NCBI GenBank assembly: GCA_033856515.1
Contig: JAWVEY010000003.1
Coordinates: forward strand, 1-64,000
DNA: 64,000 nucleotides
Source: JALZKA01 sp033856515
GTDB taxonomy: Bacteria > Actinomycetota > Thermoleophilia > Solirubrobacterales > 70-9
Direction: 5' to 3'
The notes under the pieces were generated by a model that saw only the letters and a list, made by a program, of their open reading frames with translations, searched no databases and was not told where the DNA came from. The translations under genes were made by a program, and so were the position numbers. Positions 42,499 to 51,377 of the stretch are shown here, piece by piece (positions within the stretch are counted from its first letter, which is position 1; every line of letters begins with the position of its first letter).

Positions 42499-43617
42499 AT
42501 GAAGATCGAGCGCGCGGAGACGGTCTCGTACTCGTTGCCGTTCGCCTCGCCCTACGTCACGGCACGCGGCGAGATCCACGAGCGCGAGATGGTGCTCCTG
42601 CGGCTTAAAACCGACGCTGGCTTCGAAGGTCTCGGTGAGGCCGTGCCGCTGGCGCTTCGCGGGGACAAGCCCGTCTCCATGGTCGAGGACCAGGTGGAGG
42701 ACGCCGCCAGGCGGCTCACCGGAATAGACCTGGAGCCGGGCCTCGAGGATCCACTCGCGTTCGCCGTCACGACGATGATCGAGCTCAGGCTTTCGCGCCG
42801 CGTGTCCCCCGCGACCTCCGCCGCCCTCGAGTGCGCGATCTTCGACATCGTCGCGAAGGCTGCCGGGATACCGGTCTGGAAGCTGGCCGGCGCCGGCGAG
42901 GCGCAGACGATTCGCTGTAACGCGACGCTTACGGCCGGCTCGCCCGACGATGTCGCACGGCAGGCTGTGGAGTGGGTCGGCGAGGGCTACGAGACCGTCA
43001 AGCTGAAGCTCGGCGCCGGCGAGGACGACGTCGGCACGGTCGAGGCGGTGCGAGAAGCCGTGGGGCCCGACGTGAAGATTCGCATTGACGCGAACGAGGC
43101 GTGGGACGCACCCCTCGCGACGGACCTGTTGAAGCTGATGGAGCCCTTCGGGATCGAGCTGGCGGAGCAGCCGGTAAGCGGGCTGCGGGCAATGGCGCGT
43201 GTCGCAGCCGAAACCGATGTTCCTCTCGCGGCCGACGAAGCCGTCGCGTCCGAAGCTGACGCCCACCGTGCGGTGCAGCGACGATCCTGCCGTTACGCCA
43301 CCGCGAAGCTCTCGAAGGTCGGCGGCGCGGGAGCGGCGCGTCAGATCGCGCGGGTCATCCCCACCTACCTCTCGAGTGCGCTCGACGGCCCGGTGGGCAT
43401 CGCGGCCGCCGCCCACGCGGTGCAGATCCTGCGCGAGGACGGCTCGGACCCAGGTCTCGCCCACGGGCTGGCGACGCAGCGCCTCTTCGCCGAGACGATC
43501 GCCACGCGCGAATGCGAGCTTCGCAACGGCGAGCTCCACCTGCCCGAAGGCCCGGGACTGGGAGTGGAGCTCGACGAGGACGCGCTGGCACTCCGCGTGG
43601 ATAGCGTTCGGCGCTGA
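42499..43617 (+). CDS. menC: o-Succinylbenzoate synthase (enolase superfamily)
   Basis: 372-residue enolase-superfamily dehydratase. Active-site layout is complete: KLKLG (K-x-K), metal ligands Asp in IRIDANEAW, Glu in ELAEQPV and Asp in AADEAV, then the second lysine in AKLSKVGG. By sequence alone it could be a dipeptide epimerase or muconate cycloisomerase relative; its place between menA and menD makes MenC by far the likeliest. The ATG at 42499 lies 2 nt after the menA stop. Confidence 0.88.
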   Translation: MKIERAETVSYSLPFASPYVTARGEIHEREMVLLRLKTDAGFEGLGEAVPLALRGDKPVSMVEDQVEDAARRLTGIDLEPGLEDPLAFAVTTMIELRLSRRVSPATSAALECAIFDIVAKAAGIPVWKLAGAGEAQTIRCNATLTAGSPDDVARQAVEWVGEGYETVKLKLGAGEDDVGTVEAVREAVGPDVKIRIDANEAWDAPLATDLLKLMEPFGIELAEQPVSGLRAMARVAAETDVPLAADEAVASEADAHRAVQRRSCRYATAKLSKVGGAGAARQIARVIPTYLSSALDGPVGIAAAAHAVQILREDGSDPGLAHGLATQRLFAETIATRECELRNGELHLPEGPGLGVELDEDALALRVDSVRR

Positions 43618-45374
43618 TGGACCCCACGAATCGCAACACGGCGCTTGCCTCGGCACTTGTCGAGGAGCTCGCGCGCTCCGGCGTCCGGCAGGCGGTCATC
43701 TGCCCGGGCTCGCGCTCGACGCCCATTGCGCTCGCCCTTCTGAGCGAGCCGGGGATTGCGACCACCAGCGTCGTCGACGAGCGCTCGGCCGGGTTCTTCG
43801 CGCTGGGGGCGGCGCTCGCATCGGACCTCCCCGTGGCGATCGCATGCACCTCGGGGACCGCGGCGGCGAACCTCCACCCCGCCGTCGCCGAGGCAAACGA
43901 GGCTTCGGTGCCGCTGATCGCCCTCACGTCCGACCGCCCGCCGGAGCTTCGCGGCGTAGGCGCCGGTCAGACGATCGATCAGGTCAAGCTCTACGGGTCG
44001 AGCGTCCGTTGGTTCTGCGAGATGGGAACCCACGATGCGGACGACGTCGGCCTCCTCCACATGCGCTCGTCGGCATGCCGCGCCTTCGCGGAGGCGACGG
44101 GAGACCCACGGCCGGGACCCGTGCACCTGAACCTCTCGTGGCGCGACCCGCTGGGTCCCGAGCCGGTCGAGGGCGACGTAACCGCCACATCGCCCGTGGC
44201 CCTGGAAGGGCGAGGCGACCTGCCCCTGAACTCGGTCCACTCCCCCGCCCTCACGCTGGATGCCGCGGCTCTCGACGCGATCTCCGCCGACCTGGCCGAG
44301 ACCGAGCGCGGCCTGATCGTCGCCGGCCGCCAGACAGATCCCGCGCTGGCTCCTGCGATCGCCGTCCTGGCCGCGGCCTCGGGCTATCCCGTGCTTGCCG
44401 AGCCCACCTCCCAGCTTCGGCTGGACCCGGACCTGGGCTCTGATGTGATCTGGGCCTACGACTCGATCGCTCGGGCGAGACCGGAGGACCTCGTGCCCGA
44501 TGTGGTTATCCGCTTCGGCGACATGCCGACCTCGAAGGCGCTCCGCCAGTGGCTTGGGTCGCTCGACCAGGCTGCGCAGCTCGTCGTTGACCCGGCAGGG
44601 ACCTGGAACGACCCGACTCGCACCGCCGGGCTGTCGCTTCGTGCCGACCCGGCCCTTCTCGCAATTGGCCTGGCCGCGCGCCTGGACGAGGGGCAGGAGA
44701 CGCCGTTCGCGGCCAAATGGCGCCTGGCCAACGAGTCCGCGGCAGCGGCGATCCGCGCCGAGCTCAGCCGCTTCGGCGGTGAGCCCACCGAGCCCGGCGC
44801 CTACATGTCTCTGGGCGCGGCGCTCCGGGACGGAGACGTCGTCTTCTGCGCCTCGTCGATGCCGATTCGGGACGCGGAGTCGTTCCTTCCCGCATCCGAG
44901 CGCGACGTGATCTTCCTGTCGAACCGCGGCGCGAACGGAATCGACGGAACGGTGTCGTCCGCGATCGGGGCCGCGGTCGCGACGGGTAGCCCGGCGTGGG
45001 TCGTGATCGGGGACCTCGCGCTCCACCACGACACGAATGGACTGGCGCTCCTCCGGCATGCGCCGGCGCCGGTGCGGATCGTCTGCCTGAACAACGACGG
45101 CGGCGGCATCTTCGAGTTCCTGCCGCAGGCTTCCCAGGTGACGCGAGAGGAGTTCGAAGCGGTGTTCGGCACGCCACTCGGGCTCGACCTCTCGAAGCTG
45201 GCCGCGCTCCACGGCATCGAGCATCGCCGGATCGCGGGGCTTGACGAACTTGCCGGCGCGGGCGCAAGCGGCCATGTCCTGATCGAGGTCCCCGTCGACC
45301 GCGAGAAGAATGTCGCAGTCCACGAGGCGCTGTGGCTGAGCGTCGCTTCCCGGTTGAACTCCCTAGGCGACTAG
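43617..45374 (+). CDS. menD: SEPHCHC synthase (2-succinyl-5-enolpyruvyl-6-hydroxy-3-cyclohexene-1-carboxylate synthase)
   Basis: 585-residue ThDP enzyme joining isochorismate and 2-ketoglutarate. Visible: VICPGSRSTPIALAL, DERSAGFFALGAALAS with the cofactor Glu, SDRPPELRGVGAGQTIDQ, and the ThDP/Mg motif from VIGDLALHHDTNG to LNNDGGGIFEFLP. The ATG overlaps the menC stop (TGATG). Last gene of the menBACD run; it ends 12 nt inside the convergent hydrolase gene. Confidence 0.95.
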   Translation: MDPTNRNTALASALVEELARSGVRQAVICPGSRSTPIALALLSEPGIATTSVVDERSAGFFALGAALASDLPVAIACTSGTAAANLHPAVAEANEASVPLIALTSDRPPELRGVGAGQTIDQVKLYGSSVRWFCEMGTHDADDVGLLHMRSSACRAFAEATGDPRPGPVHLNLSWRDPLGPEPVEGDVTATSPVALEGRGDLPLNSVHSPALTLDAAALDAISADLAETERGLIVAGRQTDPALAPAIAVLAAASGYPVLAEPTSQLRLDPDLGSDVIWAYDSIARARPEDLVPDVVIRFGDMPTSKALRQWLGSLDQAAQLVVDPAGTWNDPTRTAGLSLRADPALLAIGLAARLDEGQETPFAAKWRLANESAAAAIRAELSRFGGEPTEPGAYMSLGAALRDGDVVFCASSMPIRDAESFLPASERDVIFLSNRGANGIDGTVSSAIGAAVATGSPAWVVIGDLALHHDTNGLALLRHAPAPVRIVCLNNDGGGIFEFLPQASQVTREEFEAVFGTPLGLDLSKLAALHGIEHRRIAGLDELAGAGASGHVLIEVPVDREKNVAVHEALWLSVASRLNSLGD

Positions 45375-46244
45375 CGGCCGCGCCCAGTCGGCCATCCGCT
45401 GAACGGCCGTTGCCGCCTCGGCCATCATGCCGGCGTGCGCCTGGAAGTCGTGCCACATCCCCTCATAGACCTGGAGCTCAACGGCTGTTCCCGCCGCCTC
45501 CAGCCGCGAGGCCAGGCCGGTGCCCTCGGAGAAGAAGAGCTCCTCGTCCCCGCACTGGATGAGGGCCGGCGGCAGACCCGCGAGATTGGCGTAGAGGGGC
45601 GAGAGGCGTGGATCGGCGAGGTCGAGTCCGCCCGCGTATGCCTTGGCGTGTTGCGGAAGGTCGTTCGCGCGCAGAATCGCATCCTTGCCGTCGTTTGCGC
45701 TGACCGACTCGCCCGAGAGAGTCAGGTCGACCCAGGGCGACATCAGGAGCATCCCGGCCGGAGCGGGCTCGCCCGCGTCGCGGAGTGCGATCGAAGCGGC
45801 GACGGCGAGGCCGCCGCCTGCTGAATCGCCCCCGACGATGACGGGCCGCTCCCCGTCACTGACAGCGCGGAACGCGGCCAGGGTGTCCTCGTGCCCCGCG
45901 GGATACGGGTGCTCGGGCGCGAGGCGGTAGCTCGGCAGGAGAATGCTGGCGCCGAGAGCCTTCGCGATGTGCGCTGCGAGGGTCGCGTAGGCGCGTGGCG
46001 AGTTGTAGCAATAGGCGCCACCGTGGATCCAGACGACGTTTGGCTCCTCACTGGCGCCCTCGGGCACGATCAGCAGCGATGACCTTCCGTCGACCGACCC
46101 CTTGCGGACATCGACCCCCCGCGGCACAGGATCGAGATAAGACAGCGCATCGACCCAGATCCTCCCCGAGCGATATCCCATGCCGAACGACCGCGACAAC
46201 AGCAAGCGATCAAACCGGCGAACGACCCCAGCGGGAAGGTTCAT
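45363..46244 (-). CDS. Alpha/beta hydrolase of the hormone-sensitive lipase type
   Basis: 293-residue esterase. HGGAYC (oxyanion hole, ~74-79), nucleophile GDSAGGGLAVAAS (~140-152), Asp in DEELFF region and His in GMWHDFQAHAG near the C-terminus. It acts on short acyl esters in related enzymes. It is not of the MenH type (no SxGG-type MenH pattern), so it is unlikely to supply the missing men step despite adjacency to menD. The ATG at 46242-46244 is used. Confidence 0.85.
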   Translation of the reverse strand: MNLPAGVVRRFDRLLLSRSFGMGYRSGRIWVDALSYLDPVPRGVDVRKGSVDGRSSLLIVPEGASEEPNVVWIHGGAYCYNSPRAYATLAAHIAKALGASILLPSYRLAPEHPYPAGHEDTLAAFRAVSDGERPVIVGGDSAGGGLAVAASIALRDAGEPAPAGMLLMSPWVDLTLSGESVSANDGKDAILRANDLPQHAKAYAGGLDLADPRLSPLYANLAGLPPALIQCGDEELFFSEGTGLASRLEAAGTAVELQVYEGMWHDFQAHAGMMAEAATAVQRMADWARPLVA

Positions 46245-46255
46245 GAGCAAAGTAT

Positions 46256-46325
46256 GGGGACAGGTCTCTCGCGTGGGGACTGTCCCTAGGCGTGGGGACT
46301 GTCCCCAGGCGTGGGCTCCGTCCCC
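46256..46325. repeat. Array of four 13-nt palindromic units at 19-nt period
   Basis: Units GGGGACAGGTCTC (46256), GGGGACTGTCCCT (46275), GGGGACTGTCCCC (46294) and GGGCTCCGTCCCC (46313) start exactly 19 nt apart, with 6-nt spacers (TCGCGT, AGGCGT, AGGCGT). The last unit is one base before the stop codon of the PHP gene. It mirrors the array at the serA 3' end in period, unit number, degenerate last unit and position. Confidence 0.85.
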
Positions 46326-46326
46326 C

Positions 46327-47427
46327 TCAGCGGAGGTAGATCGGGTTTGAGTAGATCCACGGGCGCTCGCGTTTTCGCCAGTGGCGGTGGGCCTCGATGC
46401 GGTAGGCGCCGGGCTCGGTGACCTTGTGCTCGAGGGCTTGACCTTCGGCTTGGGCCACCGGCTGGCCGTTGTTGATGAGGACGACCCGCGCGTCCTCGGG
46501 GAGGGATGCGCGAAGGGTCCAAGTTCCGGCCGGGTGCTCCTCGCCCATCATCGCGTGCGTGCTGCCGGACTCGCCCCAGAACCGGAAGCCGCGGCCCGGT
46601 GCAATCGCATCGACCGCGATGTAGCAACGACCCTCGCGAAGAGCCTCATAAACGAGCTCGAGGTCGGCCTGGCCGTGCTCGCCGCCCAGCGGTGCCTCGG
46701 TCAGCGAGACGTAGGTCGAGAGGATCCCGAAGTAGCGGGCGTTTCGCATGGGACTCCACAGGCGGCCGCGCACGCGGATGCCGTGCTGATGCGCGTCGAG
46801 GCCGCCGATGGCGACGAAGCGCCTGCCTTCGCAGATCCGGTCCCAGGCTACGAGGTCCTCGGGACGCGGCCCGTCGAGCTGCGCCTCGGGGTCGAGCATG
46901 TAGCGAATCGCGTCCACAGGGCCGCGCCAGTCCTCCGACGCGTCGGTGGTAAGGCTCCAGAGCTCGACCCCCGCAACGGTGTCCAGGTCGAGGTCGTTCC
47001 AGCCGTGGGGCAAACCGCGCTTGACGAAGCGCCCGTAGCGCTCCAGGATCCGGGCACCCTTGGACCACGGATGGGCGACGAAACCGAAGCCGCCCGCCTC
47101 GGCGACGGCATTGGCGATGTCTGCCTCGGACATGCCCTTGTGCTTGATCGCCTTGTCGATGCCGAAGGCCAGGTAGTGCCCGGCGCGAGGCGTCACCTCG
47201 AGGCCGACGCCCAGGAGGACCGAACCATGCCAGCCCTCGTGCCCGTCGTCCTTCGCCCCCAGGGTGTCGTGGTCCGTGAGAAGGATTACGTCGCGGCCCG
47301 CAACGCGCCCCGCCTCCATCAACTCAGGGATCGATGCGGTGCCGTCCGAGTAGTCCGAATGAAGATGGACCGCGCAGGACAGGTCGTGGAGCCCGGCCAC
47401 GTCGCCGGGCACGGCAGGATCGGGCAT
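46327..47427 (-). CDS. PHP-domain metal-dependent phosphoesterase-like protein
   Basis: 366 residues. The PHP fold's metal-binding motifs are clear: HLHSDYSDG (~21-29), LLTDHDT (~49-55), FVAHPWSKG, and GGLDAHQHG. The C-terminal ~100 residues look beta-rich (GTWTLRASLPEDARVVLINNG). The family includes histidinol phosphatase and exonuclease-like enzymes; CehA/McbA-type PHP proteins have this longer shape. The substrate is unknown. It starts 5 nt after the pgsA stop. Confidence 0.85.
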   Translation of the reverse strand: MPDPAVPGDVAGLHDLSCAVHLHSDYSDGTASIPELMEAGRVAGRDVILLTDHDTLGAKDDGHEGWHGSVLLGVGLEVTPRAGHYLAFGIDKAIKHKGMSEADIANAVAEAGGFGFVAHPWSKGARILERYGRFVKRGLPHGWNDLDLDTVAGVELWSLTTDASEDWRGPVDAIRYMLDPEAQLDGPRPEDLVAWDRICEGRRFVAIGGLDAHQHGIRVRGRLWSPMRNARYFGILSTYVSLTEAPLGGEHGQADLELVYEALREGRCYIAVDAIAPGRGFRFWGESGSTHAMMGEEHPAGTWTLRASLPEDARVVLINNGQPVAQAEGQALEHKVTEPGAYRIEAHRHWRKRERPWIYSNPIYLR

Positions 47428-47432
47428 CGCGG

Positions 47433-47969
47433 TCAGCCTGGTGAGGAAGCCGGCTCGACCCGGTTGCTCGCCGCGTAAGAGATGAAGTACGACATGCCGG
47501 ACATGATTGTGACGGCAGTCGTCAAGGCGATGAGTAGGAGCGGGCCATCCAGGTACGGGTCCGTCACCCAGATGAGCATCGCGACCGTCAGCACCTGAAG
47601 CGCGGTCTTGGCCTTGCCGAACGCATCGGCGCTGATTACGACTCCACGACTATTTGCGAACCAGCGCAGGCCGCTCACCGCGACCTCACGGCTCAGGATG
47701 ACGACGACGATCGCCACGTCGACCCGGTCCATCGCGGCGAGGCTGACGAAGGCCGTGCCGACGAAGAGTTTGTCGGCGATCGGATCCATCAGCTTGCCGA
47801 AATTGGTGATGGGGCCCCGCGTTCGCGCGATGTGTCCGTCGAGGACATCGGTGACCATCCCGACGAGAAAGATGCCGAGGGCGAGGTCCCAACGGGCCTG
47901 ATTGAGGGAGATCGCGAGGACGGGGACCAGTGCGATGCGTGAAAGCGTGAGTGCGTTGGGGATGTTCAT
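47433..47969 (-). CDS. pgsA: CDP-diacylglycerol-glycerol-3-phosphate 3-phosphatidyltransferase
   Basis: 178-residue membrane enzyme making phosphatidylglycerophosphate. The CDP-alcohol phosphotransferase motif D-G-x2-A-R-x8-G-x3-D-x3-D is complete: DVLDGHIARTRGPITNFGKLMDPIADK (~42-67, in pieces DVLDGHIAR and GKLMDPIADK). About four membrane segments. Divergent from cdsA, whose product is its substrate, with a 39-nt shared upstream gap. Confidence 0.9.
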   Translation of the reverse strand: MNIPNALTLSRIALVPVLAISLNQARWDLALGIFLVGMVTDVLDGHIARTRGPITNFGKLMDPIADKLFVGTAFVSLAAMDRVDVAIVVVILSREVAVSGLRWFANSRGVVISADAFGKAKTALQVLTVAMLIWVTDPYLDGPLLLIALTTAVTIMSGMSYFISYAASNRVEPASSPG

Positions 47970-48008
47970 CGGGGCTGCACCCCCATACCCATCTGCGAGG
48001 GTTCCACC

Positions 48009-48842
48009 ATGAGCGCCGGCGAAGTGGGGACTCCGCGGAACGGGCGGCTGGGCGACCTGCCCGGCCGGCTAGCCGTGGCTATTCCCGGCGCCGCGGTCGT
48101 CGCGACGCTTCTGTGGGTGGGCGGGGCGGCATGGGCGTCACTCGTGGCGATCGTCGCCGCATTCGCTGCGTTCGAGGGCGTGAGGCTCCTGCGCGACGCC
48201 AATGCGCTGGCGCTGGCCACCGGCGCGCTGACCGCAGGCGTCATCGCCGCCGCGGCGATCGATGGCCCGGAAGCGCTGGCGCCCGCGTTGATGGCGGCGT
48301 TTGCCGTGCTGGCGATCAGCTCGTTCGCCGTGATTCGCGCGGGGGACCGGACGCAGTCCGTGCTTGCCGGAACCCTCTGCCTCGTCTGGGTCGGAGCTTC
48401 GCTGGCGCACGGAGCGCTCCTAAGGGAGCTCGACCACGGCGGGGTGCTCGTCCTGGCCGTGCTGGTGGGGACGTTCCTCGGCGACACGTTCGCCCACATC
48501 CTGGGGTCGCTGTTCGGGCGCACACCGCTGGCGCCGTCGGTCTCGCCGAACAAGAGCGTCGAGGGATTCGTTGCGGGCATCATCGGCGGCACCGCGGCTG
48601 TCGTCGTCCTGGCTGCGATCGTCGACGAGCCATGGTTCGAGTTGTGGGAGGCAGCCCTGTTCGGCCTCGCGATCACGGTCGCGGCGGTCTGCGGCGACCT
48701 CTTCGAGTCCGCGCTGAAGCGCGAGGCGGGCGTCAAGGATTCGGGGACGCTTCTAGGCGCGCACGGGGGCGTGCTCGACCGAGTCGATGCGCTGTTGTTC
48801 ACGGTGCCGCTCGGCTACTACCTGGCAACGACCCTGGTATGA
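48009..48842 (+). CDS. cdsA: Phosphatidate cytidylyltransferase
   Basis: 277-residue polytopic enzyme forming CDP-diacylglycerol from phosphatidate and CTP. The family signature is intact at the C-terminus: SALKREAGVKDSG then GAHGGVLDRVDALL (~238-262). About seven membrane segments. ATG at 48009-48011. Its last 44 nt overlap the convergent PAP2 gene. Confidence 0.92.
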   Translation: MSAGEVGTPRNGRLGDLPGRLAVAIPGAAVVATLLWVGGAAWASLVAIVAAFAAFEGVRLLRDANALALATGALTAGVIAAAAIDGPEALAPALMAAFAVLAISSFAVIRAGDRTQSVLAGTLCLVWVGASLAHGALLRELDHGGVLVLAVLVGTFLGDTFAHILGSLFGRTPLAPSVSPNKSVEGFVAGIIGGTAAVVVLAAIVDEPWFELWEAALFGLAITVAAVCGDLFESALKREAGVKDSGTLLGAHGGVLDRVDALLFTVPLGYYLATTLV

Positions 48843-49911
48843 GCTCGCGGCTCCGCTCCGGCGGGGCCGACAGGCGAACCGTCATTCGCTCGGCGCCCCA
48901 CACGGCAAAGATGCCGATGAAAAGGCCCGCGAAGTCATCGACGATGTAGTGCCAGCCGAAGTAGACGGTGGCGAGCACCGTGAAGAAGAGCATCGCAAAC
49001 AGACCGAAGGTGACCGCTCGATGCGAGCGCGAGCGAAACGCGATCAGCCCAGCAGCGAACAGCACGCCGGTGTGAAGTGAGGCGAAGGCCGCAATCGACT
49101 GGACCGCGTTGGTCGAAGCAGGGTCGGCGAGCACCTCGCGGCGATGCTCGATCAGCGTCGCCTGGAGCTGTGCCACGCCCGTGTCGGGTAGGCCCGCGAA
49201 TACCTGTGGATCGGCGAAGGCGGGGCCGAGCGCGGGGATGATGTAGTACGAGAGCGCTCCGAGGAGCCAGCAGATCGAAAGGGCGCTCACGTATGTGATG
49301 CCGACGCGCAGGCGGTTCGACCAGATGAGCGCGATCGCGAGCGAGATCGGCACGAAGGTAAGGAAGGCCAGATAGACCGCCGAGAGGAACTCAGCCGAAA
49401 AGCCCGTGCCGAGAATGTTGTGGAGGAATTCGGCGGGGTCGTGACCGAAGAAGAGCCAGCGCTCGGACGAGAGGAGTTCGCCGTCGAAGTTCGCGTCCGT
49501 CACGAAGGGCAGGAAGCTCTTGAGGTTGCGGTAGGAGATGTAGGTGACGTAGAACGAGAACAGCGCCACGATCACGATCAGGCCGCGACGTCCCCACCAG
49601 CGCTGCTCGAAGACGCCGACGAAGGAAGCCGGGAGCGAGGTGCCCGTCTCGCGCGAATGGCGCCAGGAGCGTGGCACCAGGTCGAGCACCAGGAATACGC
49701 CCGCGATCACGCCGATCAAGGCCAGAGGCGAACCGACGTAGCGAGCGTCGGGATCGCGCAGCGGCAGGCTCTCCACCGAGGCGACGATGAGCATTAGGGA
49801 TGCCGAAAAGGCAGCGATGATCACAGGCGCCACCCACGCACGGCCGACGTCGTCGTCGGACGAGTACGAGGGGGAGTCTGCCAAAGGCCGCTTTAGCTTG
49901 CCTTTAAGCAT
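48799..49911 (-). CDS. PAP2-superfamily membrane protein (inositol-phosphotransferase type)
   Basis: 370 residues with about seven membrane segments. The PAP2_3/AUR1-like layout is visible: the first catalytic His in FASLHTGVLF (~297-306) and HxxxD in YFGWHYIVDDFAG (~340-347). Such enzymes transfer or hydrolyse lipid-linked phosphates, and in actinobacteria they may serve inositol-lipid synthesis. Being next to cdsA and pgsA fits a lipid role. The ATG at 49909-49911 is used; the last 44 nt are antisense to cdsA. Confidence 0.8.
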   Translation of the reverse strand: MLKGKLKRPLADSPSYSSDDDVGRAWVAPVIIAAFSASLMLIVASVESLPLRDPDARYVGSPLALIGVIAGVFLVLDLVPRSWRHSRETGTSLPASFVGVFEQRWWGRRGLIVIVALFSFYVTYISYRNLKSFLPFVTDANFDGELLSSERWLFFGHDPAEFLHNILGTGFSAEFLSAVYLAFLTFVPISLAIALIWSNRLRVGITYVSALSICWLLGALSYYIIPALGPAFADPQVFAGLPDTGVAQLQATLIEHRREVLADPASTNAVQSIAAFASLHTGVLFAAGLIAFRSRSHRAVTFGLFAMLFFTVLATVYFGWHYIVDDFAGLFIGIFAVWGAERMTVRLSAPPERSRELIPGSLPGSSRAAP

Positions 49912-49945
49912 CCCGACAGTGTAGGGACTCAGCTTTAAGGGCGAG

Positions 49946-51346
49946 TTAGTTCGAAAGAAGCGGCAAAAGCGCGCCGAGCTTGAGCTCGGTCTCTGCCAGT
50001 TCGGCCTCGGGATCCGAGTCCGCCACGATGCCGGCGCCGGCGAAGAGGTGGGCGGTCCGGTCGCGAAGAAGCGCCGAGCGGAGGGCAACGCAGAACTCCC
50101 CGTCCTCGACGGCGTCCATCCAGCCGACCGGCCCGGCATACCAGCCACGGTCGAGGTCCTCGAGCTCCGGAATCGCCTGGACTGCCAGGGGCCCGGGCTC
50201 GCCGCCGACCGCAGGCGTCGGATGCAGCATCCCCGCCAGCTCGACGGCCGAGCGCGGGTCAGCCAGCTGGGCGTGGATAAGCGTGGCGAGGTGCTGGATG
50301 TTCGCGACCTTGACGAGCATCGGCTCCCTGGCCCGCTCCACCCACACCGAGTGAGGCCGCAGCGCGCGCTCGATCCTGCGCGCGACGATCTCGTGCTCCT
50401 CGCGGTTCTTGGCCGATTGGCGGAGCTGCTCGCCCAGGTGATCGTCGACCGCCGGGTCGGCGCTGCGGCGGGTCGAGCCCGCGAGCGCGACGGCCTGGGC
50501 CCCGGCCCCGCGCCTTCTGACGAGTAGCTCAGGGCTCGCGCCGATGAACGCCGCCTCTGGCGTGCCGACGCAGAAGCAGTAACAGGACGGGAAGAGCTCG
50601 CGCAGGGCTCCGAAGAGCGCGGCGGGATCGTGCGCGCGCGGGGCCTCGGCGCGGACCTCGCGAGCGAGGACGACCTTCTTGAGCTCACCGGCGCGAATGC
50701 GCTCGACAGCGCGGGCGACGGCTTGCTCGTATGCGGAAGGCTCGGCCGCGCTCGCGACGCGCACCTGGCCGATCGCGGCGGGATCGAGCATCGGAAGTGG
50801 CTGGTCCGCGAGGGCTGCGATCCGGGCGCGGAGCCCGGCGAGTGCCTCGACCGGGTCATCTCCCGCGGCGAGCATCGTCGCGGCTGTCAGAAAGGTCTGC
50901 TCCTCCTCGCGCGCGATCGAGAGCTCGGGCAGGACCAGCAGCGCGGGCGGAAGCGACGACCAGTGCGCGGATGAGCCACCGTCCTCGGCGAACGCCAGGC
51001 CTCCCACCCACACCGGCCCCGCACCGGCGGGAAGGCCCGCCGGCTCGTCTGCGAGGCGGTCGCGCAGGACGTCCGTGCATCCTGACGAGAGGTCGGCGAA
51101 TCGGCCCGGGCCGCGCGAGACCGTCTCGGCCGCGGAGCCGAGGCCTGCCAGGGCGAACCCGCGGTCTGGCTCCTCCCACGCGAACCATCGGTCCGAAGCC
51201 AGCCGCGCGGCGACGACCGAGCCGACGGGATCGCTGAGCTCGACCTCGACGGTCGCACTGACGAGCCGCCGCGAGCGCCCATCCCAGCGCGCGGCAAGCG
51301 CATCGAGCTTCTCCCCCAGCCCGCCGAGTGTGATCTGACGGGACAT
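49946..51346 (-). CDS. menF: Isochorismate synthase
   Basis: 466-residue chorismate-utilising enzyme (ADC synthase/isochorismate synthase fold) that opens menaquinone synthesis. The catalytic C-terminal half shows LKKVVLAREV, AFIGASPELLVRR, AGSTRRS, NREEHEIVARRI, KVANIQHL, HPTPAVGGEPG and GWYAGPVGW. Entry to a siderophore path is possible by family, but the men genes nearby favour MenF. ATG 51346; a GTG at 51364 would add six residues. Confidence 0.9.
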   Translation of the reverse strand: MSRQITLGGLGEKLDALAARWDGRSRRLVSATVEVELSDPVGSVVAARLASDRWFAWEEPDRGFALAGLGSAAETVSRGPGRFADLSSGCTDVLRDRLADEPAGLPAGAGPVWVGGLAFAEDGGSSAHWSSLPPALLVLPELSIAREEEQTFLTAATMLAAGDDPVEALAGLRARIAALADQPLPMLDPAAIGQVRVASAAEPSAYEQAVARAVERIRAGELKKVVLAREVRAEAPRAHDPAALFGALRELFPSCYCFCVGTPEAAFIGASPELLVRRRGAGAQAVALAGSTRRSADPAVDDHLGEQLRQSAKNREEHEIVARRIERALRPHSVWVERAREPMLVKVANIQHLATLIHAQLADPRSAVELAGMLHPTPAVGGEPGPLAVQAIPELEDLDRGWYAGPVGWMDAVEDGEFCVALRSALLRDRTAHLFAGAGIVADSDPEAELAETELKLGALLPLLSN

Positions 51347-51377
51347 ATTGAGCCGCGAGATCACTCTCGGCGAGAGA

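Noticed and set aside
45363..46244. Assignment of the hydrolase next to menD as MenH
   Set aside because: HGGAY and GDSAGG place it in the hormone-sensitive lipase group, not the MenH group.
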